DNA of 12,317 nucleotides from Planctomycetota bacterium (GTDB taxonomy: Bacteria > Planctomycetota > Planctomycetia > Pirellulales > UBA7805), in the NCBI GenBank assembly GCA_014237955.1, contig JABABY010000040.1, positions 1-12,317 of the forward strand, given 5' to 3'. The position numbers were made by a program, and so were the translations under genes. Below the pieces are notes generated by a model, which worked only from the letters and a program-made list of their open reading frames with translations, was not told where the DNA came from and searched no databases. Below are positions 1-6,584 of the stretch, piece after piece; within the stretch, counting starts at the first letter, position 1; the number at the start of each line of letters is the position of its first letter.

Positions 1-204
1 ACTTCGGCTATCTATCAACCGGTAGCCCCAGGCCGCAGCTTTGTTCTGCGTTCCAACTACACGCCCTATCAACTTGGGCAAGATCAACTGCGACGAAAGG
101 ACGTCGTGCGAGTTGGGCCTGCAGCGATGGTTGCACCAGCGGCAATGACCGCCCCTGCAGCTGCTCCATGTAATAATTGCACCACGCCGCCAGTGGGTCG
201 TTAG
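1..204 (+). CDS. 3' end of a protein with Ala/Pro/Thr-rich tail (partial)
   Basis: Frame 1 is open from the window edge to a TAG at 202-204 and gives the last 67 residues of a protein whose start lies outside the window. The visible part begins with a Tyr/Pro/Arg-containing stretch. It ends in a low-complexity tail rich in Ala, Pro, Met and Thr (about residues 43-67) that contains a CNNC motif just before the end. Such tails are common in secreted or surface proteins of planctomycetes, but no domain is visible and no function can be given. A long minus-strand frame covers the same bases (8-427); I prefer the plus frame because its Ala/Pro-rich tail reads as a natural C-terminus and a hairpin follows the stop directly. 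The assignment is tentative. Confidence 0.45.
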   Translation, partial: TSAIYQPVAPGRSFVLRSNYTPYQLGQDQLRRKDVVRVGPAAMVAPAAMTAPAAAPCNNCTTPPVGR

Positions 205-214
205 GCCTCCTCTG

Positions 215-239
215 GCCGGATTGCCGGCATTCCGATTTT
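215..239 (+). terminator. possible weak terminator after the first gene
   Basis: A GC-only 5-bp stem (GCCGG at 215-219, CCGGC at 224-228) with the loop ATTG is followed by a short T-containing tract ending in TTTT at 236-239. It sits 10 bases after the stop codon at 204. The stem is short and the T-run is interrupted, so this is only a candidate. Confidence 0.3.
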
Positions 240-571
240 GGTGGGTAGTCGATTTTGTCGGATCGAGGGGGGAATCCCTCGGTGGCCCTCAGTTCACTTA
301 AGTGAAGACGACTACCAATACGTTGTCGCCTGCCCACGGTATGCGGTCTGAACATTTTGGGTACGACGCTAGATCGGTTTCCGTGCGGGTTGGACTGAAT
401 CTCGGGGTTGTATCGAAAGTACCGCAACCGAGAGTGGAATCGCTCCCCCGTGCACAGGCTCTCTTATTGGCGATCCAGAGTCGTTCTGTGGTGATCCTTT
501 TGCGATCTTGCGAGGATCGCCGATTTTGACGGCTGAAACTCGAAAATAAAGTCAAAAACAACCCAATTTAC

Positions 572-600
572 TTGTCTCCACCAAATTCCCAAATTAGAAT
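572..600 (+). promoter_or_regulatory. sigma-70-like promoter candidate for the DUF1598-like gene
   Basis: TTGTCT (572-577) and TAGAAT (595-600) are separated by exactly 17 bases in an AT-rich patch, which would start transcription near 607 and leave a leader of about 140 bases before the ATG at 748. Each hexamer departs from consensus. This is a sequence match only. Confidence 0.33.
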
Positions 601-607
601 TTTTGTA

Positions 608-628
608 TGGGACACTCTGTTTGTCCCA
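608..628 (+). repeat. 7-bp inverted repeat in the leader (hairpin or operator)
   Basis: TGGGACA (608-614) and TGTCCCA (622-628) are perfect reverse complements separated by seven bases (CTCTGTT). The element starts next to the predicted transcription start of the promoter candidate at 572-600. It could therefore be a repressor operator or a hairpin at the 5' end of the mRNA. No T-run follows, so a terminator is unlikely. Confidence 0.4.
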
Positions 629-747
629 CCGACGTAGTGAAATGTTTTGCTCAAATCACGTTCTCACCCGTTCGTCTTTTTGGGGGCGGGTGGGGGCGTA
701 ACGGATAGTTCTGGTTATTGCGTTGCAATTCAAGAAGAGGTGGCACT

Positions 748-2121
748 ATGAGAAATGGCAAAATGGTTGCCGGGATTCTGTTTTCGATGATCCTGGGTCT
801 CGGAATTCTGATTCCCGGAAGTGTCTCGGGACAGGATCAGGCACTTAATGGTGTCCTTGTGGATGGGCACGGTGTGCTCAAGATGCGTACCTACGAAGAT
901 CCGGGCGGCCGTTTGATGCGCCAGCGGGTGCTCGCTGCGCGGGCTGCTCTGCCACAAGATATCTGTCGCAAGAGTCCACTTCGAAAAATATCAATCAATC
1001 GGCTAGAAACGGCTCTCCAGGACGCTATTGAGAATAATCGCCAGCCGACTGACGCGATGCGTCACTTGGCTGGGCTGACACGACTGGAATACGTCTTTTA
1101 CTATCCGGAGACAAAAGACATTGTTATTGCCGGCCCTGCCGAAGGTTGGGTTGAAGATGCCAGTGGTCGGGTAGTCGGTATTGGGAGTGGCCAGCCCTGT
1201 CTGGAATTGCAGGATCTGATTGTAGCACTCCGGGCTTTTGCCCCCGGTTCGCTCGAGGATCCCGTGATCACCGTTTCCATTGATCCGAGCCAAGAAGGAC
1301 TGCGAAAGATGCAGGAATTTTTAGCAGGACTCCGTGGAATCCAACCCAATGATGCTGGCCGTATTGCCAGCGGCTTACAGACTAGCTTGGGACTCCAGGA
1401 TGTTGTATTCGGTGGAATCGACGCGAACACTCATTTTGCTCAGGTGCTTGTTGAAGCTGATTATCGGATGAAATTAATCGGCATTGGTCTCGAAAAGCCC
1501 TCGGTGAGGATGTCCACGTATATTGATAAAGCAAATCCTGCTTCGGTTTCGCAAAATGCAATGAGGCGGTGGTATTTCGTTCCCGATTATGAACGGGTGA
1601 TGGTCTCGGATGATGACTTGGCGATGGAGATGGTTGGCGAAGGCGTCAAGCTGATTGGCGAAGATGAAATTGTAAATGCCGATGGAAGTCGCAAAAGTGT
1701 CTCCCAATCGGATCGTGCCAGTCGTCTCTTCACGCAGTCCTTTACCAGGATGTATTCCAAGATGGCCGCCAGATCTGCAATCTGGGCCCAGCTTCGCAAC
1801 TTGATTGATTTGTCTGTTGCCGCTGCCTTTATTCGTGAACAAGGCTTTCACGAAATGGCCGACTGGACCATGCCGGTATTCAGCAATGAAAATGCCTATC
1901 CCGTTCAGGTCTACACTACGCCAGTACGCGTTGAAACGGCAGTGAATGTGCATTGGAAGGGAAATACACTGATGACACCTGTTGGTGGAGGCATTCAAAT
2001 TGAGCCGACGGTGGCACTTTCAGGCCATAACCTGCAGACGGATGCTAAAGGAAACGTCAAGCAGGCACACAATCTGGTCGATCCGAGTCGTATTCAATCT
2101 GACCGCTGGTGGTGGGATTGA
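748..2121 (+). CDS. secreted DUF1598-like protein of unknown function
   Basis: This 457-residue protein begins with a typical signal peptide: basic MRNGK, a hydrophobic core at about residues 7-24, then SVSG before QDQ, suggesting cleavage near residue 28. The mature part starts with NGVLVDGHGVLKMR and carries a VLVEADYRMKLIGIGLE segment (about 233-249). I associate both with DUF1598 proteins, a family known mainly from planctomycetes; this comes from memory of the family, not a search. It ends in an unusual WWWD. No catalytic motif or transmembrane segment after the signal is visible, so an exported location is inferred. The ATG at 748 is chosen because AGAGG (736-740) lies seven bases upstream and the signal peptide starts there; the frame is open back to a TTG at 718. 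The gene stands alone and faces hemC tail to tail. Confidence 0.85.
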   Translation: MRNGKMVAGILFSMILGLGILIPGSVSGQDQALNGVLVDGHGVLKMRTYEDPGGRLMRQRVLAARAALPQDICRKSPLRKISINRLETALQDAIENNRQPTDAMRHLAGLTRLEYVFYYPETKDIVIAGPAEGWVEDASGRVVGIGSGQPCLELQDLIVALRAFAPGSLEDPVITVSIDPSQEGLRKMQEFLAGLRGIQPNDAGRIASGLQTSLGLQDVVFGGIDANTHFAQVLVEADYRMKLIGIGLEKPSVRMSTYIDKANPASVSQNAMRRWYFVPDYERVMVSDDDLAMEMVGEGVKLIGEDEIVNADGSRKSVSQSDRASRLFTQSFTRMYSKMAARSAIWAQLRNLIDLSVAAAFIREQGFHEMADWTMPVFSNENAYPVQVYTTPVRVETAVNVHWKGNTLMTPVGGGIQIEPTVALSGHNLQTDAKGNVKQAHNLVDPSRIQSDRWWWD

Positions 2122-2122
2122 T

Positions 2123-2195
2123 CTGAGCGTTGTCGATCCTCAAGCTTTCGGCGTTGGCATTTTGAGGATGCAATCGCCAAACCTGTGTCGCTCAG
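2123..2195 (+). terminator. nested inverted repeats between convergent genes, likely terminator
   Basis: An 8-bp perfect inverted repeat, ATCCTCAA (2136-2143) with TTGAGGAT (2162-2169), lies inside a 7-bp outer pair, CTGAGCG (2123-2129) with CGCTCAG (2189-2195). On the plus strand the outer arm is followed by TTGTCGTTTTG, a modest T-rich tail. The structure fills the 70-base gap between the plus-strand stop at 2121 and the hemC stop at 2192 and slightly enters hemC. Reading leftward there is no clear T-run. Confidence 0.45.
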
Positions 2196-3139
2196 TTGTC
2201 GTTTTGACTTTCTGTATCGCGGGAAGTGTCGATTAGAGAAGCGGCCCCTTGCTTGAGTAATTCATTGGCCACCTTTTCCCCAACAGCGATGGCGCTCTGG
2301 GCTAATCCCTGTTCCGATACCGCGAGTCGTTTTGTTCCACGAGCATCAAGGACAACCGCATCTAGTTTCAGGACGCCCTCGCTATCGACTCTTCCCCAAG
2401 CGCCAACAGGCGCAAGACAACCTCCGCGCAATTGTGCCAGCAAGGTCCGTTCGGCCAACACCGCTTGATGGCTGGGTGGGTGATCTAGGCCCCGGACACA
2501 TTTTTGTACCCTCTCATCATCGCAGCGGATTTCCAGTCCAAGGGCACCCTGTCCGACTGCCGGCAGCATTTCATCCATCGTGAACTCATAACTGATCTGT
2601 TGCTCCAAACCCAATCGCTCAAGTCCTGCACGCGCCAAAACAATGGAATCGTAATCGCCGTTTTTAAGTTTGCCGATCCGGGTTTCGATATTTCCGCGAA
2701 TATCGAGTACGCGAACATCATTGCGAAGGAACAGTATTTGGGACTGTCGGCGGATGCTACCAGTTCCAATACGACTCTCGGCAGGAAGCTGATGGATCGT
2801 GCAATTTTTTTGGCTTAGCAACACATCCATGCACGCTACTCTTTTAGGTACGGCGATGAGAAAGATGCCATCGACCGGCTCGGTTGGCAGGTCTTTAAGG
2901 CTATGCACCGCCAGATCAATTTGATTTTCAAGGAGTGCCCGTTGAATTGCCTTGGTGAAAATGCCAGTACTACCTAACGATCCAATAGATCCGGAAACGT
3001 TTTCATCGCCTTGCGTCGCGATAGTAACCAATTCCACGTTTATATCCCGCTCGCAAAGCTGCTGGGAAATCCACTCAGCTTGCCAGCGAGCCAACTTGCT
3101 GCCGCGTGTGCCAATACGAATACAGTCCGTTGTTTTCAT
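2192..3139 (-). CDS. hemC: hydroxymethylbilane synthase (porphobilinogen deaminase)
   Basis: This cytoplasmic enzyme of tetrapyrrole synthesis joins four porphobilinogens into hydroxymethylbilane. The 315-residue product is close to the usual family length (about 310). The N-terminal domain shows IGTRGSKLARWQA (9-21) and LAVHSLKDLP (76-85), with Asp83 equivalent to the catalytic aspartate of E. coli HemC (Asp84). GTGSIRRQSQ (126-135) and RGNIETRIGKL (148-158) supply substrate- and cofactor-binding arginines. LPAVGQGALGLE (192-203) is the domain 2 signature. Cys241 in LRGGCLAPVG is the expected attachment point of the dipyrromethane cofactor. All key residues are present. The ATG at 3139 has no clear Shine-Dalgarno. 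The gene lies 69 bases after DUF502 on the same strand and could be the last gene of a comF-DUF502-hemC transcript. No other heme gene is in the window. Confidence 0.97.
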   Translation of the reverse strand: MKTTDCIRIGTRGSKLARWQAEWISQQLCERDINVELVTIATQGDENVSGSIGSLGSTGIFTKAIQRALLENQIDLAVHSLKDLPTEPVDGIFLIAVPKRVACMDVLLSQKNCTIHQLPAESRIGTGSIRRQSQILFLRNDVRVLDIRGNIETRIGKLKNGDYDSIVLARAGLERLGLEQQISYEFTMDEMLPAVGQGALGLEIRCDDERVQKCVRGLDHPPSHQAVLAERTLLAQLRGGCLAPVGAWGRVDSEGVLKLDAVVLDARGTKRLAVSEQGLAQSAIAVGEKVANELLKQGAASLIDTSRDTESQNDN

Positions 3140-3208
3140 TGATTGCCAGTTTGTTGGTGCAGAAAGAGAAGCGTTTTGGTTGTTGCGCGCGATGGTCCCG
3201 TGCAGCGA

Positions 3209-4150
3209 TTAACCATCTTCAGACGAAGGGGCATTGGCCGCAGCATCGGCGTCCTTTGCCCCGGGAATTTGCTGTGGGGCGACAACAACTCCACAGCTGA
3301 CAATAAATTGGAATGCCTGGTCGATGGTTATGTTCATATCCAGTGCCTCGCTCCGCTTGATCGTAATGGTATATCCCGTGAAGGGTGCCGGCGATGTGGG
3401 TATCAGCACAGAAAGTACCGGCTCATTAGCGGCAGAAGCAATATCCAACATGCTCTCGCCAGTCACTAATCCCAGAGACCAGATTCCCTTGCGTGGATAC
3501 TCGACGGCAATAACACGGGTGTACTCGATATTTGATTCACTAAATATAAAGTCGGTAACCTGTTTTACGGATGTATACACATTGCGAATCAATGGTAAGC
3601 GGTCGATGACCTTTTCCAGGGCAGTCCAGGCCAACCGACCCATCTTGGCTGCCAAAAACTTCCCAAGCAAGTACATCGCCAAGATAAAAATGCAGGTAAA
3701 GACCGGAACCACAATTTGTGGTGTGAGCCATCGCAAATCGACATATCGCTCGAACATCGCACGGCGCGAAGTCGGAATGGGCTGCCCATGAAGATTCGCC
3801 GGACGCGTGACCAGTTCATACACATCTTCGGGCACCCATTGCAGGTTGGTTCGACCATCTGGCTGTTGCGGCAATCGATGATATTCGTCGCCATTTTCAG
3901 TTTTAACAAAGTCACGATCCAGAGGTACATCAGGAAACATACTGACCCCATCGTCGATTGTCCAAACAAGCACATGCTGTGCGCCGGTTTGGACAGGATG
4001 CAGTACGTAGGAATAGATGGTCCTTCCCACCCACACGAAGATGACAATCGTAAGAAGCGGGGGCAAGATAACTGCCAGCCCTCTGACGACGGCTCGCCTA
4101 AACGGCCGTGATGGATTTGCGTGCTTTTGTTTCACTTTTAGCGGGGGCAT
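3209..4150 (-). CDS. DUF502 family inner-membrane protein
   Basis: This is a 313-residue membrane protein of unknown biochemical role. A basic N-terminus is followed by TM1 (about 21-41). A hydrophilic stretch (about 52-138) leads to TM2 (about 144-163). The conserved DUF502 core then follows: RLPLIRNVYTSVKQVTDF (184-201), VEYPRKGIWSLGLVTG (216-231) and PTSPAPFTGYT (251-261). The tail is rich in Ala and Asp (about 297-313). Standard DUF502 proteins are, from memory, nearer 200-220 residues with a short loop between the two membrane segments, so the loop of about 85 residues is an insertion. The frame extends upstream to a TTG at 4303, but the added residues look like random basic sequence and no ATG occurs there, so I choose the ATG at 4150. 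No strong ribosome binding site is visible. It lies between comF and hemC on the same strand. Confidence 0.9.
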   Translation of the reverse strand: MPPLKVKQKHANPSRPFRRAVVRGLAVILPPLLTIVIFVWVGRTIYSYVLHPVQTGAQHVLVWTIDDGVSMFPDVPLDRDFVKTENGDEYHRLPQQPDGRTNLQWVPEDVYELVTRPANLHGQPIPTSRRAMFERYVDLRWLTPQIVVPVFTCIFILAMYLLGKFLAAKMGRLAWTALEKVIDRLPLIRNVYTSVKQVTDFIFSESNIEYTRVIAVEYPRKGIWSLGLVTGESMLDIASAANEPVLSVLIPTSPAPFTGYTITIKRSEALDMNITIDQAFQFIVSCGVVVAPQQIPGAKDADAAANAPSSEDG

Positions 4151-4258
4151 GCTTGATTGTCGGTATTCCGATCGCCACCGTTTCAAAATCGGATGAACTT
4201 TGGTTGCGATCCGTTGGGTGGGGTGGGATTGCCTCGAGTTGGATGAAAGACGGACCCT

Positions 4259-4287
4259 ATTATTGACCTCCCGGCCAAAAAAACCAA
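4259..4287 (-). promoter_or_regulatory. weak promoter candidate for DUF502-hemC
   Basis: In the 164-base comF-DUF502 spacer, read on the minus strand, TTGGTT (4287-4282) and AATAAT (4264-4259) are 17 bases apart. AATAAT matches the -10 consensus at five of six positions, while the -35 is poor. The spacer is long enough for an independent promoter, so the three leftward genes may not form one strict operon. Confidence 0.2.
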
Positions 4288-4314
4288 TCCGGGTACGATG
4301 CAATTGACATCGTT

Positions 4315-5112
4315 CTATCCACTAACTTCACAAGCTGCCCGTGCGAGTACAGCAACGGCGACTTGGGCGGCTCCTGCTGCCAACAGGGATTTTGTGGCTT
4401 CATTACAAGTCGCTCCGGTCGTCAATACATCATCCACCAAGAGAATTCGTTTTTGATACACCATCCGTTCTTTTGTGATGCCAAAGGCATCGCACATATT
4501 TCGTTGCCTTGCGTTTTGTGATAGCTCACTTTGCCTTGCGGTTTTACGTCGCTGGACCAATGCACGTCTTGAAAAAGGGATTTTCAGTTTCCCGGCGAGA
4601 CAGTGGGCGACCGTTTCGGGACCATTGGTTCCTCGCTTGAGACGCCTTGTCCAGTGCATGGGAATCGGCACGATCAAGTCGGGTAAAAACGCATCGATTT
4701 CGTTTTGTCTTGCGGCCAACAGGCATCGGGCAAGTGCCATCGTTAACGGTTGCCCATCGAGATATTTACTCTGAAGAACTGCTGTTCGTGCTTTGCCGTT
4801 ATAAGCAGCTAATGCGATAATGCAACGGAACAAGAACGGATTACCGAGACAGTATGGACAACCCGAGCCTTCCTTGACGCTAGCGTCAGATGTCGGGTTG
4901 CCACAGTACAGGCAAACCGACTCGTCGAGGTTGCAGATCTCGCTGCGACAGTTGTGGCAGAGACCAACGCTCTCGTGATCGTCCTGTAGGTCAACGTGGC
5001 AGAATGTGCAGACAGGAGGCAACAACAAATCAAGTCCTGTTTGCCGTAACCGGAGCCAGCCATTTCCGATGGAATTTTTGAAATGACGCAATGTGTGAGA
5101 AAGTTCGACCAT
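4315..5112 (-). CDS. comF: ComF family phosphoribosyltransferase-like protein
   Basis: The 265-residue protein has the ComF layout. An N-terminal Cys-rich zinc-binding region contains pairs at Cys35/Cys38, Cys52/Cys55, Cys67/Cys70 and Cys85/Cys88. A type I phosphoribosyltransferase domain follows, with a PRPP-binding loop ILLVDDVLTTGAT (223-235). Just before it, the stretch RKTARQSELSQNARQRN (189-205) matches the usual ComF T..Q..L....R..N pattern. ComF proteins act in the cytoplasm and are needed for DNA uptake during competence in some bacteria (also called GntX in E. coli); the substrate is not established, so competence cannot be inferred for this host. The ATG at 5112 is preferred; a GTG at 5160 would add 16 residues and has a GGGAAAG closer to it. 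It diverges from the aminotransferase and is first of three leftward genes. Confidence 0.92.
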   Translation of the reverse strand: MVELSHTLRHFKNSIGNGWLRLRQTGLDLLLPPVCTFCHVDLQDDHESVGLCHNCRSEICNLDESVCLYCGNPTSDASVKEGSGCPYCLGNPFLFRCIIALAAYNGKARTAVLQSKYLDGQPLTMALARCLLAARQNEIDAFLPDLIVPIPMHWTRRLKRGTNGPETVAHCLAGKLKIPFSRRALVQRRKTARQSELSQNARQRNMCDAFGITKERMVYQKRILLVDDVLTTGATCNEATKSLLAAGAAQVAVAVLARAACEVSG

Positions 5113-5190
5113 TGCAAAGCCAAAGAACGGTGTGAAAGGCCCCAATAATGAGGATATCACATCTTTCCCGGTTTGCCCGGATAATGGACC

Positions 5191-5220
5191 TTGACCGGAT
5201 TGTTAGCGGTTTTCTATGCT
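5191..5220 (+). promoter_or_regulatory. sigma-70-like promoter candidate for the aminotransferase
   Basis: TTGACC (5191-5196, five of six matches) and TATGCT (5215-5220, four of six) are separated by 18 bases, in the 171-base divergent spacer between comF and the aminotransferase. Transcription would begin near 5227, giving a leader of about 57 bases. This is a sequence match only. Confidence 0.38.
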
Positions 5221-5283
5221 CCGAGGGTCTATATTCTCAGAGAAGGCTTTCCTCGTGTATCTGTCAACGTAAGAGATTCAATT

Positions 5284-6582
5284 ATGTCTGCCAAAAATCG
5301 TCTGAGCCAGCTTGCGCAAAGGACGGTGGAGCAGCCGATCAGTTACTTGATGCGAGAAGCCCTCGCTCGGCCCGAGTTGATCTCGCTGGCAGCGGGTTTT
5401 GTGGATCAGGCATCCCTGCCGGTCGAATCCACACATGATGCTTTGGAGCACTTGCTCTCGCAACCGGCACAAGGGCGTGCTGCTCTGCAGTATTCTACGA
5501 CGATGGGCGACCCGTTGCTCCGTGAGATCTTGCTTTCGCGCCTAGTGAGTGCGGATCAGAGCACAGCCTGCAAGCAATCGATTGAACAGGTTATTGTGAC
5601 TGCTGGCAGCAATGAACTTTTGTATCTAATTGGCCTGACCCTGTTCGATCCAGGCGATATTGTCTTTTGTGCTGCACCTACCTACTTCGTTTATCTTGGC
5701 GCCCTGCAAAGCTTTGGAGTGCGTACTGTTGGACTAGAGGTCGATACAGAGGGGGTGGTTCCCCAAGCACTGACATTCGCGATGGAAAAATATCTTACTG
5801 AAGGACTCGGCTCACGGATCAAAGCGATTTATCTAACAACCTATTTTGATAACCCGAGCAGCATTACGACATCATCCAATCGCCGCAGTGAGCTTGTTGA
5901 GATTGTAAAGCGATGGAATCAAAAACACGACATGATGTATATTATTGAAGATGCAGCCTATCGGGATTTGCGATATTACGGCGATGATATTCCGAGTCTT
6001 TTGGCGGCAGATGAGGATGGAGACACGGTTATTCATACCAGTTCGTTTTCAAAATCATTTTCTCCAGGTCTTCGCGTTGGCTGGGGTGTTTTGCCGCCCG
6101 AGTTGGTACATCCAATCAGCAGCCAGCAGGGCAACATCAATTTCGGATCGCCTCACTTTAGCCAACAGGCTATGATCGCCATTTTGCAACAAGGTTCTTT
6201 TGAAAAGCATGTGGAAAAAATCCGCATGGAGTATCGTAAAAAATTACAGGCAATGCTCCAGGCTGCTGAAATGCATTTGGGGGATTTACAAAATGTGAGT
6301 TGGCTTCCTGCGACTGGGGGTCTGTATGTATGGATGTGTGTTGCCGGTATCGACACAGGCGCTGATGGGCCTCTTTTCCGCCGTGCTCTTGATATGGGTG
6401 TTCTCTACGTTCCTGGATGCCATTGTTTTCCAAAAGAAGGTGAACCGATTCAGCATGATATGATTCGCCTAAGTTTTGGCGTCCAGTCCGTAGAACGGAT
6501 TGAGCAAGGAATGCATTGCTTGGCCAAAGCGGTACATGAAGTGCTTGATAAACAGCCTCAGACCCTGCCAGCGGAGGCGTGA
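5284..6582 (+). CDS. PLP-dependent aminotransferase, fold type I (class I/II)
   Basis: The 432-residue cytoplasmic enzyme transfers amino groups using pyridoxal phosphate. Visible landmarks are the substrate loop ISLAAGFVDQASLP (33-46), TAGSNELLYL (106-115), the Asn-Pro pair at 190-191, IIEDAAYRDLRY (220-231) with Asp223 and Tyr226 for the cofactor, SSFSKSFSPGLRVGW (253-267) with Lys257 as the Schiff-base lysine and Arg264 for the phosphate, and MIRLSFG (393-399) with Arg395 for the substrate carboxylate. It resembles the 2-aminoadipate/MocR-type aminotransferase branch but lacks a DNA-binding domain, so it is an enzyme and not a MocR regulator. The amino acid substrate cannot be told. The ATG at 5284 begins the conserved sequence; the frame extends to a TTG at 5191 that falls on the promoter candidate. 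It is followed directly by the LptG-like permease, suggesting co-transcription. Confidence 0.94.
   Translation: MSAKNRLSQLAQRTVEQPISYLMREALARPELISLAAGFVDQASLPVESTHDALEHLLSQPAQGRAALQYSTTMGDPLLREILLSRLVSADQSTACKQSIEQVIVTAGSNELLYLIGLTLFDPGDIVFCAAPTYFVYLGALQSFGVRTVGLEVDTEGVVPQALTFAMEKYLTEGLGSRIKAIYLTTYFDNPSSITTSSNRRSELVEIVKRWNQKHDMMYIIEDAAYRDLRYYGDDIPSLLAADEDGDTVIHTSSFSKSFSPGLRVGWGVLPPELVHPISSQQGNINFGSPHFSQQAMIAILQQGSFEKHVEKIRMEYRKKLQAMLQAAEMHLGDLQNVSWLPATGGLYVWMCVAGIDTGADGPLFRRALDMGVLYVPGCHCFPKEGEPIQHDMIRLSFGVQSVERIEQGMHCLAKAVHEVLDKQPQTLPAEA
6573..6577 (+). promoter_or_regulatory. ribosome binding site that decides the permease start
   Basis: GGAGG at 6573-6577 lies inside the last codons of the aminotransferase. 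It is one base from the GTG at 6579 but seven bases from the GTG at 6585, so the second GTG is the better start. This is the strongest Shine-Dalgarno seen in the window and points to translation coupled to the upstream gene. Confidence 0.55.
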
Positions 6583-6584
6583 GT

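Larger units (their letters stand above)
205..747. other. non-coding stretch with inverted repeats
   Basis: I see no convincing gene in this 543-base spacer. It holds several short inverted repeats. GGTAGTCG (244-251) pairs with CGACTACC (309-316) and encloses a CGAGGG/CCCTCG hairpin (264-269 with 276-281) and a perfect 14-bp palindrome (293-306). Further on, GGCGATCC (469-476) can pair with GGATCGCC (514-521), or GCGATC (502-507) with GATCGC (515-520), followed by CGATTTT. The last 170 bases look like the promoter and leader of the next gene. A 75-codon plus frame at 302-529 opens with GTG, has no ribosome binding site and resembles nothing I know. Confidence 0.5.

Noticed and set aside
8..427. 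Long minus-strand frame (139 codons) over the left end
   Set aside because: Irregular Arg/Pro/Ser-rich composition, no recognisable motif, no ribosome binding site; it overlaps the plus-strand C-terminal tail, which reads better.
302..529. Plus-strand frame of 75 codons in the left spacer
   Set aside because: GTG start inside a palindrome, no ribosome binding site, no similarity to known proteins; crosses several inverted repeats.
4151..4303. N-terminal extension of the DUF502 protein from a TTG start
   Set aside because: The 51 extra residues are unlike the family, and the ATG at 4150 gives the expected basic N-terminus before TM1.
5113..5160. 16-residue extension of ComF from a GTG
   Set aside because: Not decisive: a GGGAAAG lies just upstream, but the ATG at 5112 is in the usual place ahead of the Cys-rich region. 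Kept as an alternative only.
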